Of a stretch of DNA of 6,831 nt, positions 1-6,541 are shown one piece after another; positions within the stretch are counted from its first letter, which is position 1, and every line of letters starts with the position of its first letter. This DNA comes from an uncultured Flavobacteriales bacterium (GTDB lineage Bacteria > Bacteroidota > Bacteroidia > Flavobacteriales_D > Sanyastnellaceae): the NCBI GenBank assembly GCA_938003665.1, contig CALKYI010000303.1:1-6831 (forward strand). The letters run 5' to 3'. Under the pieces are notes generated by a model that searched no databases, was not told the DNA's origin, and saw only the letters and a list, made by a program, of their open reading frames with translations. A program made the translations under genes and the position numbers.

Positions 1-959
1 AGCATCAACGGGTGCTCGGTTCGAACGCCGTTCTTGGCCCATTGTGCGATGGCGTACAAGCCGAGGTTGGATTCCAAGGCCGAAGTGGCCCACCACCCCA
101 TTTCGCGTTCCTCAGCGAGGTCGACCCATAGCTGACTTTCGGCAAAACCGCCCAGCAAGCTGGGTTTTAAAATGACAAACTGCGGCCGAATGGCATCCAG
201 TAGCGCAGCCTTTCGCTCACGGCCGCGCACACCAATCAGCGATTCATCTAACGCAATGGGTAGCGGTGAGGCAGCGCAAAGCGCGGACAAACCGTTCACG
301 TCAGACGGATGCAGCGGTTGCTCAATCGAATGAAAATCCAAATCGGCCAGCGCCTCCAACTTTTGGAGAGGCGTCCAGCCCGTCTCAGGCTTGGAAAAGG
401 CTCCATTGGCGTCGGTGCGCAACACCACCCCAGGACCGGCTTCTTTTCGCAAGGCGCTCAACCAATTGAGCTCGGCATCAAACGGCAACGTTCCCACCTT
501 CATCTTCAGGGTAGTGAATCCACGACTCAACAAATCCTTGGCCTGGTCCATCATGCCCTCGGCGTCTGCCATCCAGATCAATCCGTTGATGTCAATCGGC
601 GAGTTTCCCTCGGCAAACGACCCGGGAAAGAAGCTTCGTTCATGGCCATTGCGCAGACCGTTCAGTGCCATTTCGAAGGCAAATTGAACCGCTGGGAGCG
701 ACTCCGGAATGTCCACTGCATCCTGCGGCGGATGCGCTGTTGCCTTGGAGAAGAACGCTTCGATTGCGGCCGGCTCGTCTAGGCTCAGCCCCGGAATGAT
801 GCTGCATTCGCCCCACCCTTGACGACCGTTCTCGTCGGTCAGCTTGATGAACCAAGAAGGCTTGTGGGTCAAGGTATCCCGGGACGTTTTGGCCGGGCGT
901 TTGAACGCGAGATTCCAAGGGAACACGTCCACTCGGGTTATGCGAGGTTGTGCGCTCAT
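1..959 (-). CDS. menC: o-succinylbenzoate synthase MenC, 3' end cut by window edge
   Basis: Enolase-superfamily enzyme that dehydrates SHCHC to o-succinylbenzoate in menaquinone synthesis (cytoplasmic, Mg2+-dependent). I translated it by hand from ATG at 959; the frame stays open for 319 codons to the left edge. Visible are an N-terminal capping domain (about 1-120, with GWGECSIIPG near 49-57) and the barrel with family catalytic residues: TLKMKVG (150-156; K152 and K154, the second being the expected general base), metal ligands D183 (RTDANGAF), E213 (SIEQPL) and D238 (ALDES), K265 (ILKPSLLGG), and the late TSALESNLG motif (292-300). The E. coli enzyme is about 320 residues, so probably only a short C-terminal tail is missing. 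The start codon overlaps the menA stop as ATGA, indicating coupling. Enolase-superfamily enzymes can be misassigned (dipeptide epimerase, N-acylamino acid racemase), but the men context settles this. Confidence 0.93.
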   Translation of the reverse strand, partial: MSAQPRITRVDVFPWNLAFKRPAKTSRDTLTHKPSWFIKLTDENGRQGWGECSIIPGLSLDEPAAIEAFFSKATAHPPQDAVDIPESLPAVQFAFEMALNGLRNGHERSFFPGSFAEGNSPIDINGLIWMADAEGMMDQAKDLLSRGFTTLKMKVGTLPFDAELNWLSALRKEAGPGVVLRTDANGAFSKPETGWTPLQKLEALADLDFHSIEQPLHPSDVNGLSALCAASPLPIALDESLIGVRGRERKAALLDAIRPQFVILKPSLLGGFAESQLWVDLAEEREMGWWATSALESNLGLYAIAQWAKNGVRTEHPLM

Positions 960-1894
960 GCGGCGCCTCCGGTTTGCGCCAACAAGATGAAAAGGGCCGC
1001 TACTGCGGTCGATAAGGCGATGCGCTTCAATTCAGGATCCAACGCCGCTGGGTCTTCGCAGCGCCACACCCGCCATGCGTGCGTGAAGTGGAAGGCATTG
1101 ATGATGGCGATCCACCCCATTCCTCGCCACTGACCGGGTTCCACCGCCAAGGCAAATACCCACCAAGCAACCCAGCCAATTGCAAAGCACAAGGCATGGT
1201 ATACCTTGGCCCGCTCCCACCCCAAAGCCACCACAACGGTTCGCTTTCCGGCTTGTTCATCCTTCAGGTGGTCACGCATGTTGTTCAAGTTCAACACAGC
1301 CGTACTCATCAATCCCGTCCACGTCCCCGGTAAGAGCCACGTGCTGTCCCATTCACCGGCCAACAAAAAAGCGGTACCGCCAACACCGACCCACCCAAAA
1401 AACACGAGCACCATCAGGTCGCCTAGTCCGCGGTAGCCGTAGGGGTTTGTGCCCGCCGTGTAGCGGTAGGCCGCGCCGATGGCCAACACCCCGAGCCCCA
1501 CCATGACCAGCGCCTCAACCAACAGCGAGGTGCCCCAAAACGCCGCACCGACCGAAGCAAGGCCACAGCCGAAAGCCACCACCCCCAACGCAACAATGGC
1601 GCGCTTCATGGCGGCGGGTGAAAGCTGGCCCGAGGCCACCATGCGGTCAGTTCGTTCGGCCCCATCGGCGCCGTTTTCATGGTCGCCCAGGTCATTGGCC
1701 CAGTTGCTCAACACCTGAAGCAACACGACTGTCAGCAAGATCAAGCCAAAGACGGTCCAAAACCCTTCAGCCCGTTCTTGACCATGCAAGACCCGTGGGT
1801 AAGCAACCGCAGCACCGACCATGACGCATGCCGAAGCCAAAGGGAGCGTGCGCAGTCGTGAGGCGAGCAAGAAAGCTTGGGTTGTTCCGGGCAA
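956..1894 (-). CDS. menA: 1,4-dihydroxy-2-naphthoate polyprenyltransferase MenA
   Basis: Integral membrane UbiA-superfamily enzyme that attaches the polyprenyl chain to DHNA with decarboxylation, giving demethylmenaquinone. The length of 312 residues is close to E. coli MenA (about 308). The first Asp-rich motif is NWANDLGDHENGAD (64-77), the second NNMRDHLKDEQAGKRT (204-219); these bind Mg2+-diphosphate. A GLGDLMVLVFFG segment (156-167) matches the family. About eight or nine hydrophobic segments are spread over 20-310. The start is TTG at 1894: an in-frame TGA lies at 1927-1925 with no ATG or GTG between, and the next ATG (residue 24) would remove the conserved ASRLRTLP segment. It begins 19 nt after the menD stop and overlaps menC by 4 nt. 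No clear Shine-Dalgarno sequence is seen, as is usual in Bacteroidota. Confidence 0.95.
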   Translation of the reverse strand: MPGTTQAFLLASRLRTLPLASACVMVGAAVAYPRVLHGQERAEGFWTVFGLILLTVVLLQVLSNWANDLGDHENGADGAERTDRMVASGQLSPAAMKRAIVALGVVAFGCGLASVGAAFWGTSLLVEALVMVGLGVLAIGAAYRYTAGTNPYGYRGLGDLMVLVFFGWVGVGGTAFLLAGEWDSTWLLPGTWTGLMSTAVLNLNNMRDHLKDEQAGKRTVVVALGWERAKVYHALCFAIGWVAWWVFALAVEPGQWRGMGWIAIINAFHFTHAWRVWRCEDPAALDPELKRIALSTAVAALFILLAQTGGAA

Positions 1895-1913
1895 AGCGGG
1901 CTTGTTCTGAAGG

Positions 1914-3566
1914 TTAAATCCGTTTCATGGCCTCGGAAATCGCGTCCAGCTTGGACGCCAAAAACGCCGCCGAAGCCGCACCGGGCGTTTGAATTTCTAA
2001 CAACCCCGGCGCCTCATTGTTGAGCCACGATTCGAACGCCGCGCTCAATGAATCCCAATCCGTCGCACAAGCATAACCCAGGCCGAGCTGCCGGGCACTT
2101 GCCGATACGTCTGCGGCAAAACCAGACTCGAAATGGGCTTCTAGCAGCCCAGTTTCTTTTGGCCCTTTCAGCCACCTGAAAATATTTCCTCCACCGTTGT
2201 TGATGACGATGATTTTCAGCCGCTCGGGGCGCGGATGGACGTGCAAGCCGTTTGCATCGTACAACCAAGCGGCATCTCCTGTGATCAGGATTGTGCGGTC
2301 CGCCGTGTTCTGCAGCGCATCCCCCACCGCCGTGCTCAAGCAACCGTCAATACCGGCTACGCCTCGGTTGGCATGGAGGGCATTCCCATTCCAGTCAAAC
2401 CACTGCGCGTAACGCGCCGAGGTTGAGTTGGCAAAGTGGAGGCGGCTCTGCTGCGGCAATTGGGCCGCGAGCCATCGGTACACCTCGTAATCCACCCATT
2501 CATTGCCCTGCGTTGCCACATCAGCTACTTCAAGTTGAGACTTGCGTACGGACCAGGCTTGGGCATATGCATTGATAGCAGGCGCAGCCTCCATTAATTC
2601 AGCCAGGCCATCTTTCGCCTTTGCCTTCCAGCGGTTCACAGGCGTGCCAAACATGTCCCAACTGAGGGCCTCGGTGCCGATGTGGTAGTGCGGGGCTTTC
2701 CAACTCCGTAACTGCGCACGGAAAGCTTTGTCCATTGGGGGCAGTCCGACCGTTACAATTGCCTGAGGAGCGAACGCCGCAGCGCATTCCTCATCCCACC
2801 CACACATCCAGCGCATGGTGCTGCTTTCGGCGTCATTTTGGGTGCAGCCAAAGGCATCTACCACCAGCGCAAACCGCTCTTCCAAAGCACGCACAACATC
2901 CGCATCCAATTGACCTTCGCCGAGGGGCCCCACGTGCACCAACACCCGCGGATCGTGGCAGCTCAATGCATCCATCAACCCTTCGGGCATGGGCATTTCT
3001 TCGTCTGCAACAGCGGGTGCAGCAGGCGGAGTCGATGTCGAATCGGCCCTTCCGTATAGGGGTTCTTCGAATGGGACATTGACGTGGACGGGACCTTTGG
3101 CTGTTGCCGTCCAGGCCGCCAAGGCCTGTTGTTCGATATCCGCTGCGCCCTGTGTGGCCTCGTCAACTTCCAGCGACAAGATCGTGTGGGCCGCGAATAG
3201 ATTCGACTGGTGGACGTACTGTCCAGGGCCTGTGGGCCGCGAAGCAATCGATCGATCGGCCGTTACGCTCAGCAAGGGGATGCCACTGAAGTATGCCTCC
3301 GCCAAAGCAGGGCCGTGGTTGATGGCCGCAGTGCCAGAGGTGCTGACCACCGCCGCGGGCCGGTTGGTTGACAAGGCCATCCCGAGGGCCATATGAGCAG
3401 CCGAGCGCTCGTCCAACGCCGTGACCAACCGAATTTCAGGATGGGCGTTGGCCGCAATGACCAAGGGCGCATTGCGAGACCCTGGTGAAACGACCACGTC
3501 CCGAAGGCCACATGCCACCCACGTTTTCAATAAAACAGATGCCCCGAGGTGGTCGGTCGTTAACAT
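1914..3566 (-). CDS. menD: SEPHCHC synthase MenD (2-succinyl-5-enolpyruvyl-6-hydroxy-3-cyclohexene-1-carboxylate synthase)
   Basis: Thiamine-diphosphate enzyme that condenses isochorismate with 2-oxoglutarate, the first committed step of classical menaquinone synthesis. At 550 residues from ATG 3566 it has the usual MenD length (about 550-560). The N-terminal Pyr domain contains VVSPGSRNAPL (25-35) and the ThDP-activating glutamate in LDERSAAHMALG (E53), followed by STSGTAAINHGPALAEA (75-91). A middle domain runs to about 340. The C-terminal PP domain has NRGVAGIDGCLSTAVG (400-415) and the ThDP/Mg2+ motif starting GDAAWLYDANG (430-440) and ending INNGGGNIF (455-463). It sits 26 nt downstream of menF, whose product is its substrate, and 19 nt upstream of menA; in many relatives menB lies at that point. 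No truncation or missing key residue was seen. Confidence 0.97.
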   Translation of the reverse strand: MLTTDHLGASVLLKTWVACGLRDVVVSPGSRNAPLVIAANAHPEIRLVTALDERSAAHMALGMALSTNRPAAVVSTSGTAAINHGPALAEAYFSGIPLLSVTADRSIASRPTGPGQYVHQSNLFAAHTILSLEVDEATQGAADIEQQALAAWTATAKGPVHVNVPFEEPLYGRADSTSTPPAAPAVADEEMPMPEGLMDALSCHDPRVLVHVGPLGEGQLDADVVRALEERFALVVDAFGCTQNDAESSTMRWMCGWDEECAAAFAPQAIVTVGLPPMDKAFRAQLRSWKAPHYHIGTEALSWDMFGTPVNRWKAKAKDGLAELMEAAPAINAYAQAWSVRKSQLEVADVATQGNEWVDYEVYRWLAAQLPQQSRLHFANSTSARYAQWFDWNGNALHANRGVAGIDGCLSTAVGDALQNTADRTILITGDAAWLYDANGLHVHPRPERLKIIVINNGGGNIFRWLKGPKETGLLEAHFESGFAADVSASARQLGLGYACATDWDSLSAAFESWLNNEAPGLLEIQTPGAASAAFLASKLDAISEAMKRI

Positions 3567-3592
3567 GCCGCAAAGGTACGGCGCGATTTCAG

Positions 3593-4567
3593 CTATTGTG
3601 CGGCGATGCCGGCCCGGATGGATTCAATCTTGTCGCGCGTCTCTTTCCATTCCTTGGACGGATCGGAGCCCTCTACGATTCCTCCACCGGCAAACAAACG
3701 AAAGCCATTCGCAAAACACTGCATGCACCGGAGGTTCACATAAAACGCCGCACGGTCGCCTTCTGTGGTTCCCAAAAAACCCGTGTAGTACCGGCGTTCG
3801 CCGGATTCACAATTGGCAATGAAATCAAGTGCCTTGGCACGAGGAGTTCCTCCAACCGCCGGCGTAGGATGCAGGGCATCCAACCAGAAGTCCACCTCCT
3901 CTTCGGAACGAAACGAGATGTTGGATTGCAAGTGTTGCAGGGAGCCATACGCCATAGAGGTGGCTTCGCTGATGCGCACATCTGAGGCATTCCGACCGCG
4001 GACATTTTGCTCAATAAAGTCCGCTACCAGCGCTTGTTCGTGGCGCTCTTTGTCAGTCCAATCGCGCTGTGCATCCGCTTTGGTTCCTGCCAAGGCGGTT
4101 GTCTCAAACTGCTTGCCTTCTTGGACAAGCAACACTTCAGGCGTCGCCCCAATCCACACCCCCGCTGAAGCGTGTGCAAACAAGTAGACAAACGCATCGG
4201 GGTAGGCCACGCATTTCGCTCGGAATACTTCTTCTGGCGTACGATGAGTCTCCCAAAACTCGGAACGGCTCACCACGACCTTTTCCAACGTGCCCGCTTC
4301 GATGGCGTCGAGGGCCTGCTGGACCGTTTGCTCATGTTCAAACTGGCTGGCCCCCTCGCAAGAACCTTGTGGTAACGAGGCGATGGTGCCGGGCATCGGA
4401 AACTCCGCGACAACTGTGCGTCCTTTCAATTGCAACGAAGGACATTCTGGCGCGGTTTGAAACGGGGCAAACCGAAAAATTACATCTCCATTTTCGGCTA
4501 ATTCCAGTCGGTTTACGTGCTGTTCACCCGGTCGCCGCCACCATATTCCCCCCGCTTGTTCGCTCAA
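3593..4567 (-). CDS. menF: isochorismate synthase MenF
   Basis: Chorismate-utilising enzyme of the MST family (EntC/MenF/Irp9) that converts chorismate to isochorismate, the entry step. The C-terminal catalytic fold is complete: LEKVVVSR with the expected general-base lysine K96, GATPEVLL (140-147), ALAGTKAD (158-165), QHLQSNI (211-217), LHPTPAVGGTP (232-242), YTGFLG (261-266), VNLRC (277-281) and AGGGIVEGSDPSKEW (293-307), which carries acidic Mg2+-site residues. At 324 residues it is shorter than EntC (about 390) because the N-terminal region is compact; GIWWRRPGE and FRFAPF near the N-terminus resemble short Bacteroidota MenF proteins, so I do not call it truncated. The start is TTG at 4567: the upstream in-frame stop is TGA at 4597-4595 with no other start codon between. 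One base separates it from the thioesterase stop, implying coupling. A siderophore or salicylate role is unlikely here. Confidence 0.94.
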   Translation of the reverse strand: MSEQAGGIWWRRPGEQHVNRLELAENGDVIFRFAPFQTAPECPSLQLKGRTVVAEFPMPGTIASLPQGSCEGASQFEHEQTVQQALDAIEAGTLEKVVVSRSEFWETHRTPEEVFRAKCVAYPDAFVYLFAHASAGVWIGATPEVLLVQEGKQFETTALAGTKADAQRDWTDKERHEQALVADFIEQNVRGRNASDVRISEATSMAYGSLQHLQSNISFRSEEEVDFWLDALHPTPAVGGTPRAKALDFIANCESGERRYYTGFLGTTEGDRAAFYVNLRCMQCFANGFRLFAGGGIVEGSDPSKEWKETRDKIESIRAGIAAQ

Positions 4568-4568
4568 T

Positions 4569-4982
4569 TTATCCTTGGTTTGGCTTGTTGATGATCATGA
4601 CCGTGAGTCGGCTGGTGCACACCAAGCGCTCTTGCTCATCGCGAATGTCAATGGACCACACGTGCATTTTCCCTCCTTTGTGAACCAGATTCGCCTCGCC
4701 ATAAACCCAGCCGCTGCGTACGCTGCGCACATGGTTGGCGTTGACTTCGACGCCGACCGCAGCTTTGTTTTGGTCAGCGACCAAATAATGCGAGCCAACC
4801 GAGCCGAGCGTTTCGGCGAGGACCACACTGGCTCCGCCGTGCAGCAAGCCATAAGGTTGATGCGTCCGGTGATCCACTGGCAGTCGTCCCTTGACCTGCT
4901 CTCCATTCACTTCGAGCACCTCCAATCCGATGGCATCGGCAATGGTGGGCACTCCGCGCAGGTCGTTTGATTTGGCGTCCAT
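4569..4982 (-). CDS. menI: hotdog-fold thioesterase, probable DHNA-CoA thioesterase MenI
   Basis: Small PaaI/YdiI-type acyl-CoA thioesterase. The block HQPYGLLHGG followed by LAETLGS is nearly the same as E. coli YdiI (MenI), which hydrolyses DHNA-CoA to DHNA; the glutamate in LAETLGS (E57 from the ATG) is the expected catalytic residue and the histidine of LLHGG (H48) lies beside it. A later segment, VGVEVNANHVR, also matches the family. The protein is 137 residues from ATG 4982, like YdiI (136). An in-frame TTG at 4997 would add five residues; I prefer the ATG because the longer form would leave almost no leader if the predicted promoter is right, but TTG starts do occur in this operon. It is the first gene of the men operon, one base before menF, and this context is the main reason to prefer MenI over a phenylacetate or other aryl-CoA thioesterase. 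Confidence 0.85.
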   Translation of the reverse strand: MDAKSNDLRGVPTIADAIGLEVLEVNGEQVKGRLPVDHRTHQPYGLLHGGASVVLAETLGSVGSHYLVADQNKAAVGVEVNANHVRSVRSGWVYGEANLVHKGGKMHVWSIDIRDEQERLVCTSRLTVMIINKPNQG

Positions 4983-4995
4983 TTCAGAGGGATTC

Positions 4996-5011
4996 AATTT
5001 CGTCCGAAATT
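4996..5011. promoter_or_regulatory. perfect 16-bp palindrome in the divergent control region (putative operator)
   Basis: AATTTCG-TC-CGAAATT: two perfect 7-bp inverted arms around a 2-nt centre. It lies between the thioesterase ATG (4982) and the response-regulator ATG (5018), in a gap of only 35 bp. The symmetry fails at the next flanking base pair. It overlaps the predicted -7 box of the men promoter, so a dimeric repressor bound here could block transcription. In RNA it could also form a 6-bp hairpin with a GTCC loop just upstream of the regulator start. The binding protein is unknown. Part of the symmetry may come from two facing AATTTC-type promoter boxes. Confidence 0.4.
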
Positions 5012-5036
5012 TACACCATGGAAAGCCCCGAACAAC
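5006..5036 (-). promoter_or_regulatory. candidate Bacteroidota-type promoter for the men operon
   Basis: On the minus strand GTTG (5036-5033) is followed after exactly 19 nt by TAAATTTC (5013-5006). The Bacteroidota housekeeping consensus is TTTG, about 19 nt, then TAnnTTTG, so the match is 3 of 4 and 5 of 6 fixed bases. Transcription would start near 5000, giving a leader of about 17 nt before the ATG at 4982. The -33 element lies inside the first codons of the divergent response regulator. The call rests on consensus matching alone. Confidence 0.33.
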
Positions 5037-5728
5037 AGCAAGTGCGCATCCTCCTCGCGGAAGACGATGCCGCTATGCGTAAAGCGGTCAAGCTGAATTT
5101 TGTCCGGGAAGGCTGGCATGTCGTAGAAGCGGAGAACGGCGAAGAAGCGCTGGCTTTGGCTCGGCAGCACCGATTGGACGCTGCGGTGTTTGACGTGATG
5201 ATGCCCAAGCTGGACGGCATCGCCGTGTGCAAATCCCTCCGCACGGAAGGATCACGGCTTCCCATTCTATTCTTAACCGCCAAAAACGACGGTGAAGACC
5301 GAGTCGAGGGACTCAAGGCAGGAGGTGATGATTACCTCGGAAAGCCCTTTCACATCGAGGAACTCATTTTGCGGGTTCAACGGCTGCTTCGTTCGCAGAA
5401 CAGTGAAGCCACTGAGGTGCTGCAGTCGTTCGATTTTGAGGACGGCGGTTCCATCGATTTTGACGCGTTTGAAATTGTGACCCACGCAGGCGAGGCGCAG
5501 CGCATCTCCAAACGTGAAAGCCAACTCCTCCGCCTCTTGATTTCCAAAGCAGGACAGGTCGTCAGCCGTGAAGAAATCCTCGAAGTTGTCTGGGGCTACC
5601 ACGCCTTCCCCAACACCCGAACGATTGACAACCACATCGTGACGTTTCGGAAATACTTTGAAAAGGATCCGAAAAACCCGGTCCACTTCACATCCGTACG
5701 AGGTGTTGGTTACAAATTCAACTTATAA
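5018..5728 (+). CDS. OmpR/PhoB-family DNA-binding response regulator, no partner kinase in window
   Basis: Two-domain transcriptional regulator of 236 residues. The receiver domain (about 9-125) has the acidic pocket AEDD (14-17), phospho-acceptor D59 in VFDVMMPKLDG, the conserved threonine T87 (FLTAK) and lysine K109 (GKPF), so it should be phosphorylatable. The C-terminal winged helix (about 145-236) has SKRESQLLRLL (164-174), VVSREEILEVVWG (181-193), the recognition-helix region NTRTIDNHIVTFRKYF (199-214) and the final wing SVRGVGYKF (226-234). ATG 5018 is preferred over an in-frame TTG at 4967, which would add 17 unconserved residues reading back through the opposite gene's start. No histidine kinase is adjacent: menaquinone genes diverge upstream and rsmG converges downstream. 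What it regulates is unknown; its start lies 35 bp from that of the men operon, so control of that operon is possible but unproven. Confidence 0.93.
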   Translation: MESPEQQQVRILLAEDDAAMRKAVKLNFVREGWHVVEAENGEEALALARQHRLDAAVFDVMMPKLDGIAVCKSLRTEGSRLPILFLTAKNDGEDRVEGLKAGGDDYLGKPFHIEELILRVQRLLRSQNSEATEVLQSFDFEDGGSIDFDAFEIVTHAGEAQRISKRESQLLRLLISKAGQVVSREEILEVVWGYHAFPNTRTIDNHIVTFRKYFEKDPKNPVHFTSVRGVGYKFNL

Positions 5729-5760
5729 ACCACTTATTTTCAGTTGTTTATGAATTCACG

Positions 5761-5782
5761 CTGTTTTTTTTGAAAAAAACAG
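5761..5782. repeat. A/T-arm inverted repeat just after the response regulator
   Basis: CTGTTTTTTT at 5761-5770 is perfectly complementary to AAAAAAACAG at 5773-5782, leaving a 2-nt centre; a realistic RNA hairpin would open one pair to make a 4-nt loop. It starts 33 nt after the regulator stop codon. There is no T-run directly after it on either strand, so it is a poor stand-alone terminator; it may protect the 3' end or be a degenerate terminator. Confidence 0.5.
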
Positions 5783-5864
5783 GCAACCCCCCGTTTTCTT
5801 CTTCGTCTTTGTTGCAGACACGGTCTGAGAATACTGTGTTGGTTTCAATTTCTTGCAGGTTATT

Positions 5865-5902
5865 GAAGGGGGGTCCAATGGGATTCCCCTTCTTTCGTTT
5901 TA
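5865..5902 (+). terminator. intrinsic terminator for the response-regulator transcript
   Basis: A 12-bp stem pairs 5865-5876 (GAAGGGGGGTCC) with 5881-5892 (GGATTCCCCTTC), including two G-U pairs, around the loop AATG (5877-5880). It is followed by a T-rich tail TTTCGTTTTA (5893-5902). On the minus strand the two G-U pairs become A-C mismatches and no T-run follows, so it works mainly for plus-strand transcription. It lies about 137 nt beyond the regulator stop codon and 17 nt from the end of rsmG. Confidence 0.7.
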
Positions 5903-5918
5903 GGCCACAGCGTAACGG

Positions 5919-6539
5919 TTACTGGAGTTTGACGTAGACCACCTGCTTGGTCTCGAAAAACGGTTGATCCAACCATTCTGAAATGGGCAACCGCTCCGTC
6001 GGGTAATCCACTTCCGCCAGCTCTTCGCTCAAATCCCCCCCTTTCACTGCGAGTATGCCTTTGGGCCAGGGATTGATGGATTGCTTCTTGATTTTGCCTT
6101 GCACCCACGGAATGAACCGGTTCATACGCGTCACTGCCCGGCTGACCACAAAATCAAATTGGCCTTTGATCTCCTCGGCTCGTCCGTGGTGCACCGTGAC
6201 GTTGGTCAACCCGAGGGCTTGAACCACGGCCCGGACCACCTTCATCTTTTTGCCGATGCTGTCGCACAAGACAAAATTCACTTTCGGGTAAACGATGGCT
6301 AGGGGAATGCCGGGGAATCCTCCACCGGTCCCCACATCGAGCACATCACTGCCCGGTGCGAACTTCATCGCTTTTACGAGCGCCAAGCTGTGCAAGACGT
6401 GGCGTTCGTCAAACGCATCCATGTCCTTTCGAGAAATCACATTGATGGCCGCATTCCACTCCGTGTAGAGGGCTTTCAATTTGCCCAGTTGTTCCACCGC
6501 CTCATCGGACAGCTCTGGAATAAAGGCTCGATAGTCCAC
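5919..6539 (-). CDS. rsmG: 16S rRNA (guanine-527 N7)-methyltransferase RsmG (GidB)
   Basis: SAM-dependent methyltransferase that makes m7G527 in the 530 loop of 16S rRNA; loss in other bacteria gives low-level streptomycin resistance. The 206-residue length is typical. Family signatures are NVISRKD (33-39) with RHVLHSL (46-52), SAM motif I DVLDVGTGGGFPGIPLAI (65-82), the acidic LCDS strand end (91-94), GRAEEI (119-124) and VVSRAVTRMN (131-140). The start is GTG at 6539, 2 nt after the upstream sigma-factor stop; the next in-frame ATG (residue 40) would delete conserved sequence. The tight spacing points to a shared transcript with translational coupling. It ends facing the response regulator. 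Confidence 0.95.
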   Translation of the reverse strand: MDYRAFIPELSDEAVEQLGKLKALYTEWNAAINVISRKDMDAFDERHVLHSLALVKAMKFAPGSDVLDVGTGGGFPGIPLAIVYPKVNFVLCDSIGKKMKVVRAVVQALGLTNVTVHHGRAEEIKGQFDFVVSRAVTRMNRFIPWVQGKIKKQSINPWPKGILAVKGGDLSEELAEVDYPTERLPISEWLDQPFFETKQVVYVKLQ

Positions 6540-6541
6540 GC

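Larger units (their letters stand above)
5729..5918. other. convergent intergenic region rich in inverted repeats, no gene recognised
   Basis: This 190-bp gap separates the ends of the response regulator and rsmG and is more AT-rich at its left side than the flanking genes. It holds an A/T-arm inverted repeat (5761-5782), a pyrimidine-rich stretch (5787-5810), two mutually exclusive small hairpins (CAGAC/GTCTG at 5815-5827, and ACACGGT/ACTGTGT at 5818-5839 with one G-T pair), and a strong terminator (5865-5902). Only trivial reading frames are present, such as seven codons from ATG 5750. It could be simply a long 3' UTR. Confidence 0.6.

Noticed and set aside
309..782. Plus-strand open frame of 157 codons opposite menC
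   Set aside because: Low-complexity composition and no recognisable motif; the opposite strand has a full menC with all catalytic residues. GC-rich genes often leave the antisense frames open.
3485..3985. Plus-strand open frame of 166 codons across the menF/menD junction
   Set aside because: It covers parts of two well-supported minus-strand genes, shows no domain features and has an Arg/Gly-rich antisense-like composition.
4069..4683. Plus-strand open frame of 204 codons opposite menF and the thioesterase
   Set aside because: The longest antisense frame, but it has no motif and overlaps conserved catalytic segments of both genes on the other strand.
4983..4997. TTG at 4997 as the start of the thioesterase
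   Set aside because: Possible, but adds only five residues and would be nearly leaderless under the predicted promoter; ATG 4982 gives the usual family length. Kept as an alternative.
4967..5017. N-terminal extension of the response regulator from TTG 4967
   Set aside because: Would add 17 residues before the receiver domain that match nothing in the family and overlap the opposite gene's start; ATG 5018 gives a normal length.
5865..5892. Terminator for rsmG on the minus strand using the same hairpin
   Set aside because: On that strand two G-U pairs turn into A-C mismatches and the following bases are not T-rich.
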